A stretch of DNA of 64,000 bases from Albidovulum marisflavi (GTDB lineage: Bacteria > Pseudomonadota > Alphaproteobacteria > Rhodobacterales > Rhodobacteraceae). The translations under genes were made by a program, and so were the position numbers. Positions 9,205-17,250 of the stretch are shown in pieces. The DNA lies in assembly GCF_025751435.1 (NCBI RefSeq), contig NZ_JAOWKY010000001.1, positions 1,749,537 to 1,813,536 on the forward strand. The letters are read 5' to 3'. How positions within the stretch are numbered: the first letter of the stretch is position 1; each line of letters begins with the position of its first letter. The notes below the pieces were generated by a model. The model made no database searches. It saw only the letters and a list, made by a program, of their open reading frames with translations, and was not told the origin of the DNA.

Positions 9205-9973
9205 GACGCCTCCTTCTTTGTGCCCGCCAGAGCGCGATGGCAGCCTCGTCCAGCAAGGGCGCGGCAAGGGACGCAAGCAGCGCCGCCGACACCGCGATTT
9301 GCACCGGGGCCGCGCCGGACCAGCCGGTCGCGAAGAGCGTCACCAGCAGCGCGTAGACCACCCCGTTCAGCCAGCGGCCAAGCGCGGTTGCGGCGCTGGT
9401 CACGGGATCGCCGACCAGCAGCACCAGCACAACCGAGGCGGCGGGTAGAACCTCGCCCAGGTCAAGTCCCAGGGCCAGCCCCCCGGCGCCCGCCAGTGCG
9501 GCGCCAAGGATCACGGGGCCCGGCATCACGCCCAGGGTAATGCCGATCAGGGCCGCGGGGATTGCCGCCCAGGCCACGGGAAGCAGGATTTCTGGCCAGT
9601 CAAAGCCGGGAAAGCCGAAGCCCAGGAACGCCAGGGCGACGCTTGAGGGGTTCACCACATTCCGGCCCCAGCCGCCGAACACCAGTTCGCCCATTACTGC
9701 GCCGAAGCTGACGCCAAGGATAAGGGGCAACGGCCCAAGCTCCCTTGGCGCCAGCATCGCGATGGCAAGCGCGGTCGCCACCGCCGAAAGCGACGGCGCC
9801 TGCGCGCGCAGCAGCAGAAAGACAAGCTGCCAGATCGCCAGGATCAGCAGGATCAACAGCAGGGACAGCGCCGCGTCGCCGCCTTCGAACCAGATCCAGA
9901 TCAGGGCGAGGGGAAGATAGGCCGCGACAAGCAGGATGGCGACCGTCTCTCTGTCCCAAAGTCCGCGCCTCAT
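9191..9973 (-). CDS. nqrB: short NqrB-like membrane subunit lacking the FMN-attachment segment
   Basis: A polytopic membrane protein of 260 residues, about 150 shorter than usual NqrB (around 410). Two NqrB/RnfD landmarks are clear: FGGWGRNVVNPSSVALAFLGF at 99-119 and VGDPVTSAATALGRWLNG at 187-204. Between them the family normally has the SGAT flavinylation site and a conserved GSIGE loop; here only about 65 mostly hydrophobic residues join the two and neither motif is seen. The first about 60 residues of standard NqrB are absent too. The frame is continuous and coupled by ATGA to nqrA, so this is a compact form, not a frameshift. Quinone or riboflavin binding cannot be judged. Confidence 0.88.
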   Translation of the reverse strand: MRRGLWDRETVAILLVAAYLPLALIWIWFEGGDAALSLLLILLILAIWQLVFLLLRAQAPSLSAVATALAIAMLAPRELGPLPLILGVSFGAVMGELVFGGWGRNVVNPSSVALAFLGFGFPGFDWPEILLPVAWAAIPAALIGITLGVMPGPVILGAALAGAGGLALGLDLGEVLPAASVVLVLLVGDPVTSAATALGRWLNGVVYALLVTLFATGWSGAAPVQIAVSAALLASLAAPLLDEAAIALWRAQRRRRHGRP

Positions 9974-11232
9974 GCCGCGAACTCCTTTTCGATCCGGTCA
10001 AGCATTCCCCGCAGCAGATCGGCAAGTCGCGCCTGGCCACCCAGGATATAGTCGGCCAGCGCCAGGTCCTCTTCCAGAAGTGACAGGACGCCAAGCGCCA
10101 TCGCGGCCTCATCGTCACCCGATGTCAGCGCGCGCACCAGCGCAGTTGCGGGAAGTGCTGCGCCGAAGGCTTGCGTCAGGGCCGCCGTGGGTATGACCGG
10201 CGCGGGCCGCGCGGAGCGGGCCATCGCGGCCCAAAGCCAGTGCCGACGCGCTGGCGCATTCTCGCGCGGCATCACGCTGACCTGTCGATCGCGCGCGCCC
10301 AGCCAATGCGCCTGCCGGCCGTCAAGCGGCGAACCCGACAGCAAGTCGTGCGCGCCGGGCAGGGCCAGGCGATAGGTCAGCCCCCTCAGGTCCGCGCCGG
10401 GCTGGGTGCGCAGCAGGCGACTTTCACGCAGCGCCGGACCGGCGACGTGAACCAGTCGCGTTTCCGGCGCCATTTGGGTGTCCAGCAGTTCGCCCAAGGC
10501 CGCCACGTCCTCGGCATGGATGTCCCAGACGGGGGTGGCGATCCCGGCCGGGAACAGATCGTGGATGCGCAATCCCGGCAGCCCCTGCGGGTGGCGCGGA
10601 CCGCAGTTCACGACCCGCAAGCGGTCACCGCCGGGCCGACCGTCGAACAGCTTCGGCCCCGGGGACTGGCAGACGAAGACCGGCCCCTCGGTCAGGCCCG
10701 CCAGCGCGTCCAGTCCTTTTGCAAATGACTCCTGCCGGTTCTCCAGCGCCAGCCTCGGATCGACGGCCAGCGGGCGCGTGTCGGCGGCCATGACCACGAT
10801 CGCCTTGGGGATCTCGTCCGGGGCGGGCATTCCCCCGAAGGGCCGCCGGCCCAGCAGCGGCCAGAACCCGGCACCTTGCATCAAGCCCCGCACCGACCCG
10901 CCGTCGGCAAGCTTGTGCGCCACACGGTCGCCGCCGGCTTCGTGAAACAGAACGATTTCGGACAGTCGGTGTCCGGGCAGCATGCGGACGTGTGCCACCC
11001 GTGCGGGCATCGGCGCAACCAGTGCGGTCCCCGCGTGGTCCCGAAGCCTGGCGACCGGCGCGCCTTGCGCGACGACGGCACCCTCATCGGCCAGGGACAC
11101 CACGCGCAGCGGTTCTCCCGGCGGCCCGACGACGCCCGCTTCCTCGGTGATTTCGAGGCGTATCTCCGCGTCGGCGCGCGGTGCGGACGGGAATGGCGGC
11201 GACAGCCCTGAGCCAAGGGCGAGGTTTGGCAT
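9970..11232 (-). CDS. nqrA: Na+-NQR subunit A
   Basis: The cytoplasmic subunit of Na+-NQR, 420 residues, slightly shorter than the usual 445. Recognisable blocks are VAHVRMLPGHRLSEIVL, FWPLLGRRPFGGMPAPDEIP, AADTRPLAVDPRLAL, RIHDLFPAG and DLLSGSPLDGRQAHWLG. The start at ATG 11232 is preceded by GGGAGA. It is the first gene of the operon, and its stop overlaps the nqrB start. The 109 bp upstream is shared with the divergent pentahaem cytochrome gene, so the two may be co-regulated. Confidence 0.93.
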   Translation of the reverse strand: MPNLALGSGLSPPFPSAPRADAEIRLEITEEAGVVGPPGEPLRVVSLADEGAVVAQGAPVARLRDHAGTALVAPMPARVAHVRMLPGHRLSEIVLFHEAGGDRVAHKLADGGSVRGLMQGAGFWPLLGRRPFGGMPAPDEIPKAIVVMAADTRPLAVDPRLALENRQESFAKGLDALAGLTEGPVFVCQSPGPKLFDGRPGGDRLRVVNCGPRHPQGLPGLRIHDLFPAGIATPVWDIHAEDVAALGELLDTQMAPETRLVHVAGPALRESRLLRTQPGADLRGLTYRLALPGAHDLLSGSPLDGRQAHWLGARDRQVSVMPRENAPARRHWLWAAMARSARPAPVIPTAALTQAFGAALPATALVRALTSGDDEAAMALGVLSLLEEDLALADYILGGQARLADLLRGMLDRIEKEFAA

Positions 11233-11341
11233 CTTCTCTCCCGAATACCAACGTTGCCGGTCCGGCACATTCGCCTTCGAACCGTAACATGCTTGCATTT
11301 GATTGGAAGAGGCGGAAAATTGAACGCGGAGTACCATTGCA
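11233..11341. promoter_or_regulatory. divergent promoter region between nqrA and the pentahaem cytochrome gene
   Basis: A 109 bp gap separates two outward-facing start codons, so both promoters must lie here or overlap the genes. A TTGCATTTGATTGGAAGA stretch is visible but no convincing -35/-10 pair or operator palindrome can be assigned by eye. Confidence 0.5.
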
Positions 11342-12508
11342 ATGCAAGTTCGCTTATCGGTCCATGTCATCGGTGTTGGCGCGATCGTCGCGGGGGGCAT
11401 CCTTGCCGCCAGCACGCCCAGCATCTCGCAGGAAGGCGGCGCCCCTGATGCAGGGGTGCCATATGTCCTGCCCCAGTCCGGCCCCTTCAATCCCGAGGAC
11501 ATCGCGATTGAAAACAGCCAGGCGATCACAGACTGGTATCGGTCCGCTCATGCCGACCAGGCGGCCGAGGCTTTCCGGCATTGGGACGCGGACGAAGAGA
11601 TCCGCCCTGTCTGCGCCGTCTGCCATTCAGGCGAGGGCTTTCGCGCCTTCCACGGGCTGGACGGAAGCGCGCCGGGCATTCCGGACAAGCCAATCCCGAC
11701 CGGCGGTGTGGTCGACTGCGGCACCTGCCACAACGCGGGCCTGTCCAAGGTGAACGAAATCGCCTTCCCCAGCGGCCTGATGCACCCGGTCGAAGGGGTC
11801 GAGGCCGCCTGCCTTACCTGCCATCAGGGCCGCACGGCAGGCGTGTCTGTGGCGAACGCGGTCGCGGGCAAGAACGACGATCAGCCTGATCCGGAGCTGA
11901 GCTTCATCAATCCCCACTACGCCACTGCGGCGGCGACCTGGCTTGGCGGCTACGCGGCGGCCGGCTTCCACTACGAGGGCCAAACCTACTCCGGGCGGTT
12001 CTTCCACGCGCGACCGGTATCGACCTGCAATTCGTGCCATGACCCGCATTCCCTCAAGGTGGAATTCGAAACCTGCCTGACCTGCCACCAAGGCACCGAA
12101 CCCTCAGATATCCGCATCTCGCGGCAAAGCTACGACGGCTCGGGCGATACGTCGGTCGGGATCAAGCGGGACATCGACAACAATGCGGCGCTGTTGCTGG
12201 ACATGGTCCGCGAATACGCCGCAGACATCGCGGGCGTGCCGCTTGTCTATGACGGCAACCGCCACCCTTATTTCTTCGCTGACGCGAATGGCGACGCGAT
12301 GGCCGATCAGGCCGAGGGCCGTCCCGTCGTCTACAACGCGTGGACACCGCGAATGCTGCGCGCGGCTTACAACTGGAAGCTCGTCACCGCAGATCCGGGG
12401 AACTTCGCGCACAATCCGCCCTATGCGCTGGAACTGCTTTACGACGCCATCGCCGACCTTGCCGGACCACTTGGCGTAGACATGGAACGGCTGAATCTTC
12501 TGAGGTAG
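11342..12508 (+). CDS. exported pentahaem c-type cytochrome
   Basis: A 388-residue protein with an N-terminal signal peptide (to about residue 30) and five CxxCH haem sites: Cys91-His95, Cys126-His130, Cys157-His161, Cys229-His233 and Cys245-His249. The C-terminal 140 residues have no haem motif but contain an EF-hand-like acidic loop (DANGDAMAD, 314-322), a possible calcium site. It would act in the periplasm in electron transfer. It is divergent from nqrA, 109 bp away, and 24 bp ahead of the antiporter gene. I do not recognise a named enzyme. A partner role for the Nqr complex is inference from position. Confidence 0.9.
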   Translation: MQVRLSVHVIGVGAIVAGGILAASTPSISQEGGAPDAGVPYVLPQSGPFNPEDIAIENSQAITDWYRSAHADQAAEAFRHWDADEEIRPVCAVCHSGEGFRAFHGLDGSAPGIPDKPIPTGGVVDCGTCHNAGLSKVNEIAFPSGLMHPVEGVEAACLTCHQGRTAGVSVANAVAGKNDDQPDPELSFINPHYATAAATWLGGYAAAGFHYEGQTYSGRFFHARPVSTCNSCHDPHSLKVEFETCLTCHQGTEPSDIRISRQSYDGSGDTSVGIKRDIDNNAALLLDMVREYAADIAGVPLVYDGNRHPYFFADANGDAMADQAEGRPVVYNAWTPRMLRAAYNWKLVTADPGNFAHNPPYALELLYDAIADLAGPLGVDMERLNLLR

Positions 12509-12532
12509 CCAACGATAAAGGCAGGCCCGGGT

Positions 12533-13693
12533 GTGGACCACGAACTGCTTCTGATCACCCTTGGCGTGCTCTTTCTGGCAGGGCTCGTCGCAGACCAGAT
12601 CGGCCGGCTCACGCGCTTGCCGCGGGTCACCATGCTTTTGCTACTTGGCATCCTCGCCGGGCCGTCGGGTCTGAACCTGTTGCCCGACGATGCGTCGGGC
12701 TGGTTTGAGCTTGTCTCGGTCGTCGCGTTGACCATGGTCGCCTTCCTTCTTGGTGGCGAGCTGACGCGCGAAAATCTGATGCGGCACGGCAAGCCGATCC
12801 TGACCATATCACTCGCCATCACCGTCGCGACACTCCTGGTGGTCTGGGCCGGGCTGAGCGCGATCGGTCTTGATCCCGGCTTGGCGCTGCTGCTTGGGGC
12901 CATTGCGACCGCCACGGATCCCGCCGCCATTGCAGATGGGATCCGTCAGGCCGGCGCGCGCAGCGGATTTACCGAGACAATCACCGGAATCGTCGCCATC
13001 GACGATGTGTGGGGCATCGTTGCTTTCAGCGCCTGCCTTGCACTTGTGGGGCAGGGCGGCGGTCTGGAAAGCGTTCTTGGCGGGGCGGGGGCCGAACTAG
13101 GCGGCGCCGTTCTGTTGAGCTTGGCCATCGGCGTGCCGGGCGCCTTCCTGACGGGGCGCTTGAAGCCCGGCGAACCGCTGCAGGCGGAGGCTATCGGAAT
13201 CGTCCTTCTGACTGCCGGGCTTGCGCTATGGCTCGAGGTTTCCTTCCTGGTCGCTGGCATCCTGACCGGCGCGCTGATCGCCAATCTGGCCCGCCACCAC
13301 GACTATGCGTTCAACGAGATCGAACATATCGAATGGCCGTTCATGCTGTTGTTCTTCCTTCTTGCCGGTGCGTCGCTGGACATCGGCGAACTGGCGATGA
13401 TCGGCTGGATCAGCTTTGCCTACATCGTGCTGCGCATCTTGTCGCGGCTGATCGGCGGCGAGGTGGGCGCGGCGTTGGGCGGGGTTTCGGGTCCGCAGCG
13501 CCACGCCTACGGTCCGGCGCTGCTGCCGCAAGCCGGAGTGGCGGTCGGCATGGCGCTGGTCGCGGCCGAGGAGTTTCCCCAGTGGGCGTCGGTCGTGATG
13601 GCCCTGACCATCGCCTCGACGGTCGTTTTCGAACTGATCGGCCCGCTTTTCACGGCCGCGGCGCTGCACTGGCTGGAGACCAGGAACAGATAG
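12533..13693 (+). CDS. cation:proton antiporter (CPA/Na+-H+ exchanger family)
   Basis: An integral membrane protein of 386 residues with roughly 11-12 hydrophobic segments. The transport-site region has the family's LGAIATATDPAAIADG and IVAIDDVWGIVAF stretches with buried acidic residues. The start is GTG 12533 (MDHELLLITLGVLFLAGLV), 24 bp after the cytochrome gene, so the two are probably one transcript. Next to an Nqr operon, a Na+/H+ or K+/H+ exchanger would link the sodium and proton gradients. Ion specificity cannot be read from the sequence. Confidence 0.88.
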   Translation: MDHELLLITLGVLFLAGLVADQIGRLTRLPRVTMLLLLGILAGPSGLNLLPDDASGWFELVSVVALTMVAFLLGGELTRENLMRHGKPILTISLAITVATLLVVWAGLSAIGLDPGLALLLGAIATATDPAAIADGIRQAGARSGFTETITGIVAIDDVWGIVAFSACLALVGQGGGLESVLGGAGAELGGAVLLSLAIGVPGAFLTGRLKPGEPLQAEAIGIVLLTAGLALWLEVSFLVAGILTGALIANLARHHDYAFNEIEHIEWPFMLLFFLLAGASLDIGELAMIGWISFAYIVLRILSRLIGGEVGAALGGVSGPQRHAYGPALLPQAGVAVGMALVAAEEFPQWASVVMALTIASTVVFELIGPLFTAAALHWLETRNR

Positions 13694-13822
13694 CGTCAGA
13701 AGGTGGTGATCCTGCAGGGCGAGGCCGGGGGGTGCGACATCTGCAACGGCCTGCCCCGGAGCAAAGGGTTCTTGGGCTGATTGTCGGATCAATGCTAGTC
13801 TGAGGTCTGAGAGGAAAACGGG

Positions 13823-14635
13823 ATGGCGAAAGAAAACACCTATCAGCTTTCGTCGCGCGCGGCCGAAACCTACGAAGAACAAAAAGTGCCCGCCATTTTC
13901 GCTCCGCTGGCCCGAGCGACCTTGGACTCCCTCCAGTTGCCCTGATCCGGCCATGTGCTTGACGTTGCGTGTGGCACCGGCATCATCACGCGTGAGATCG
14001 CGCATCGGCTTGTCGGTCCAAGCCACATTGTCAGCGTGGATATCAATCCAGCGATGATCGAGGTCGCGCGCCGGAACATGCCGGCCGGCAGTCGTTCATG
14101 CGAATTCGTCGTGGCCTCGGTCGACGACATGCCGTTCAAGGACGCCGCCTTCGACGTCGCTTTCTGCCAACAGGGATTGCAGTTCTTCCCCGATCAAGCG
14201 ACCGCTCTGGCGGAAATCCGGCGTGTATCGAGGAATGGCGCGAACCTGTGCGTGACGTGCTGGGCGGCAGTTCCGCAATTTTTCCAGATCGTTTCCGATG
14301 TTCTGGGCCGCCATCTCGATGACACGGCCGCAAGAAAGGCCGTGGAGCCGTTCATGTGGAACGACGGGGTGCTGATACGCGCGTTGGTCGAACAGGCTGG
14401 TTTTGAATGTCCGGCGCCGACGCAGCTGCGTGTGGACCGGAAAATGCCGTTCTCAGCAAGGGCCGTGCGAAATGAACTTCTGGCTTCGCCAAATGAACCT
14501 GCACTAAGGCAAGCCGGGGAAGTTGCGATCACCGAAGTCGTTGAGGCCATTCTGGAACATCTCTCCCGCTTCCAGAGAGGAGACGACCTGATCATGCCGC
14601 AGACGGCGCACCTGTTCTGGGCAACCGCGGTATAG
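13823..14635 (+). pseudogene. class I SAM-dependent methyltransferase interrupted by an in-frame TGA
   Basis: From ATG 13823 (MAKENTYQLSSRAAETYEEQ) the frame reads 40 codons to a TGA at 13943-13945, then continues in the same frame as SGHVLDVACGTGIITREIAH and on to 14635. DVACGTG is the SAM-binding motif I; later blocks include FCQQGLQFFPD. Changing one base (TGA to CGA, Arg) would restore a 270-residue protein. A restart at GTG 13955 would yield 226 residues but lose the N-terminal helix and the first residues before motif I. It is a close relative of the intact methyltransferase at 32455-33252. Confidence 0.82.
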
Positions 14636-14688
14636 GAGTCGCTGATCCAGCCGGGGCTTTTGCCCCCGCGATCTTGCAGCGCTTGGGA

Positions 14689-15870
14689 CTATCGCTCGGC
14701 ACCCATGAAATCATGAAAGGTCGCAAGGAAGACATCCCATGCCGGATTGCCGGGCAACGGAAGGTGATTGGCCGTCTCAAGCACGACCAGTTCGGCATCG
14801 GGGATGGCGGCAGCCATCTTGCGGGCTTCTGACAGGGGATGAACCGCATCGTGGCGCGCGTGAACGATGAGGGTCGGGCAGCGTACAAGTGGCAAAAGCG
14901 CGGTATTGTCCACCGTGTTGATGGCATCGCGCAGGGCCAGTTCGGTTTCCTTCGAGACCGAACCCTGAAAATTCCGTGCCGCGGCCATGATGGCGTCCAG
15001 CGGTCCTTCGGGCAGATAGGCCAGCATGAATGCAGCGCCGATGCCGTCCGCTTCTGCGCGCCATCCTTCGGTTATGAGGCGGCGAAAGGCGTCGCTGGAC
15101 ACATCCGTTCCACTGCGTCTGGATCGGCCCTCGACGTAGCCGCCTGCGATCACAAGCCGGCTGACGCGTGTCGGATGGCGAACCGCGAAGCGCAGGGCCG
15201 CGTGGACGCCGCCCGATTGCGAAAACAGGGCGAAGCGGTCGAACCCCACGGCATCCGCCACCAGGCCGATTTCCTCAGCCATTGCATCGTGGTCGATGCA
15301 TGGCGCACCGGTGCCCGCTTTCTTGAAATCGCGCCTGGTAAAGCGGGCAAGGCGATAGGACTGCGCCAGCGCTTGCGTTGCATCGCGCCAGTAGCGGGAA
15401 TTCCACTCCGTCTCGATGTCCCAGGCCGGTGCGTCGACACGCAACAGCGGAGGCCCGTTCCCGTTGACCGCGTAAGCGATGCTTTCGCCTTCCGTTCCCT
15501 TGATGTATCGCACGCGCTGGACGATGGCGCTCGAAGGTTCGTTTGCAGGGGCCTCAAGCGATGGCGCAGACACATCGGCCACCAGCATAAGGCCGCGCCG
15601 AGCCACGGTGCGTATGACCGCCTGCGTCTTGCCGTCGTCGCCCAGTGCCCGCCGCGCGGCGGCGATGCAGGCGGAAATCGCGCTTTCCGATATGATGCGG
15701 CCCTGCCAGACCTCTTCGATCATTTGGTCGCGCGTGACCAGGTCGCCTGCATTGCGCACGAGAAGATGGATGAGGTCAAACACCTTGGGCTCTACCGCGA
15801 CCGGCGCGCCGTCCCGCATCAATGTCAGGCGCGCATCGTCCAGGACGCAATCGGCGAAACGGTGTTCCAT
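14689..15870 (-). CDS. winged-helix DNA-binding domain fused to an alpha/beta hydrolase
   Basis: A 393-residue fusion. Residues 1-97 form an OmpR/PhoB/CadC-type winged helix (VEPKVFDLIHLLVRNAGDLV; ISACIAAARRALGDDG). Residues about 120-390 form an alpha/beta hydrolase: nucleophile elbow FSQSGG with Ser219, an Asp in VHARHDAVHP and a His in ANHLPLP complete a plausible triad. There is no receiver domain and no membrane helix, so it resembles a one-component regulator whose hydrolase part may sense or destroy a ligand. It is divergent from the 65-residue gene at 16007. Confidence 0.88.
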   Translation of the reverse strand: MEHRFADCVLDDARLTLMRDGAPVAVEPKVFDLIHLLVRNAGDLVTRDQMIEEVWQGRIISESAISACIAAARRALGDDGKTQAVIRTVARRGLMLVADVSAPSLEAPANEPSSAIVQRVRYIKGTEGESIAYAVNGNGPPLLRVDAPAWDIETEWNSRYWRDATQALAQSYRLARFTRRDFKKAGTGAPCIDHDAMAEEIGLVADAVGFDRFALFSQSGGVHAALRFAVRHPTRVSRLVIAGGYVEGRSRRSGTDVSSDAFRRLITEGWRAEADGIGAAFMLAYLPEGPLDAIMAAARNFQGSVSKETELALRDAINTVDNTALLPLVRCPTLIVHARHDAVHPLSEARKMAAAIPDAELVVLETANHLPLPGNPAWDVFLATFHDFMGAER

Positions 15871-16006
15871 GCCTTGGATGCTACCAAAGTTTCGCCCTGC
15901 GTCCCCAGCAAAATCCCAAGCGGATCACAGGGTTTTCCAATGCTTCCCCTCGAGCGAAAGGATGCTGTGCAGCGCAAGCTTGGATCATCAGCTAGGGAGA
16001 TAAGCC

Positions 16007-16204
16007 ATGATGGTCCCATTCAACACCGATCTGATGAAATACCCCTCTGCCGCCCACACCGCGGCGACCGCCCATGAGCGCGAGGTGATCCGCGCCCGCC
16101 GCGAGGCGCGCCGCGCCGCCTTTGCCGCTTTCGTGCGCGAAGTTTTTGCCCAGCCACCGCGCCACCCGGTGTCCACCATGGCCGATCGGGCGAAGCCGAC
16201 TTGA
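16007..16204 (+). CDS. small Arg/Ala-rich hypothetical protein, divergent from the fusion regulator
   Basis: A 65-residue protein starting MMVPFNTDLMKYPSAAHTAA, with a long amphipathic, Arg/Ala-rich helix in the middle (EREVIRARREARRAAFAAFV). A GGGAGA ribosome site lies seven bases before ATG 16007. No signal peptide or membrane segment. The family is not recognised. Position suggests it may be a target of the divergent regulator. Confidence 0.65.
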   Translation: MMVPFNTDLMKYPSAAHTAATAHEREVIRARREARRAAFAAFVREVFAQPPRHPVSTMADRAKPT

Positions 16205-16754
16205 CCCATCCAGGCCGTGCACCGATTTGATGGTTTCTGGAAGGGCGCGCTTTCCTTCGCCCACGCCAGGGTGGAACTGCATCGTCGGCCCCATCGCGGC
16301 CGATCTGATACCGGATCCGGACCTGTCCTAACGCGTGGATGTTCGCGATTGGGTTCGCAATTCAGAACGGGATGAGCTTGGGGGCGAGCCAGATCATCTG
16401 GTATGCAGGCGATCCACATCGGAGTTCCGATTTGCGAAGTGTGGGCGACTGCTGGCGATGAAACCAACGGCGAACAGCGGCTTTCGCCTGCGCTGAAAGT
16501 CGTTTGCTGTGTTTCGCGCAGCAAATGACGCCTTCGAAATCCCGGGTCAGAGCCACCATGGACTGTGGGCTGTGGCGACAATGGGCCGGGAAAGGCTGTG
16601 AGATCCGGAGACCGCCATCACGAAATTGTGGCCGCGATTCATCGTTCGTTTTCCCGCCTTTCTTGGGCTTTGGCCGCAAAAGTCCTATAATTCGTTGCAA
16701 GGCTTGTGGTCCCCAACTTCGGACGAGCAAGCGCACGCACGATGGGAGATCGCC
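16205..16754. other. 550 bp intergenic stretch with no supported gene
   Basis: Open frames here on both strands are short and lack ribosome sites, domains or family wording. The only signal is the GGGAGA ribosome site for the gene at 16755. I see no repeat or terminator. Confidence 0.5.
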
Positions 16755-17243
16755 ATGAGTTCCGTCCTACTCAGCCGCCGCACGCTTCTCGTCGCTGGCG
16801 GTCTTGTCGTGGCTGCGGGTCGGTCGGGCCTTCCCGCGCCCGTCCGTGCGGGAGGACTTGCACCGACGCGCACCATGCGAGGTGGATCCAACAACTACCT
16901 TCCCGGCGCGCCGATAGTAGATCGGATCGGCGGCGGCGGCTTTTGGATGTATGGCACAGTGCGGCGCGCGGGTGACGGTGCCCCGCTTGCGGGTCAGCGG
17001 ATCCAGATCTGGGCGCATACCACCGAGGGGCACGAGCGTGAGCCACACAGCCATGGTGCCACTCTGACCGACGCGAATGGCGACTTCCGCCTTGAGATGC
17101 CACAGATCGTGCCCGCCTTCGGACAACCGCACGGCCATCTCGCCTATGACAGCGGCGAGTTTGAAACCGTCTTCCTCCGTCCCGTGATGCGGAGCGCTGA
17201 AGACACCAGCCTGGAGGCGCATTTCGTCCTTCAACCGATCTGA
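16755..17243 (+). CDS. exported intradiol ring-cleavage dioxygenase-like protein
   Basis: A 162-residue protein. Residues 1-33 form a signal peptide with an Arg-Arg pair (LLSRRTLLVAGGLVVAAG), suggesting Tat export. The rest resembles the beta-sandwich core of protocatechuate/catechol dioxygenases: YGTVRRAGDGAPLAGQRIQIW, then TDANGDFRLEMPQI and QPHGHLAYD. Histidines are present near the expected iron site, but the usual Tyr ligands are not obvious, so activity is uncertain. The downstream gene begins 7 bp later and encodes a haem-b membrane protein, so the pair is probably one operon. Start chosen from GGGAGATCGCC before ATG. Confidence 0.75.
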   Translation: MSSVLLSRRTLLVAGGLVVAAGRSGLPAPVRAGGLAPTRTMRGGSNNYLPGAPIVDRIGGGGFWMYGTVRRAGDGAPLAGQRIQIWAHTTEGHEREPHSHGATLTDANGDFRLEMPQIVPAFGQPHGHLAYDSGEFETVFLRPVMRSAEDTSLEAHFVLQPI

Positions 17244-17250
17244 CCGGGCC

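Noticed and set aside
9191..9973. NqrB as a frameshifted or truncated pseudogene
   Set aside because: The frame is open from start to stop, both ends are coupled by overlap to intact genes, and the missing parts are internal and N-terminal without stop codons.
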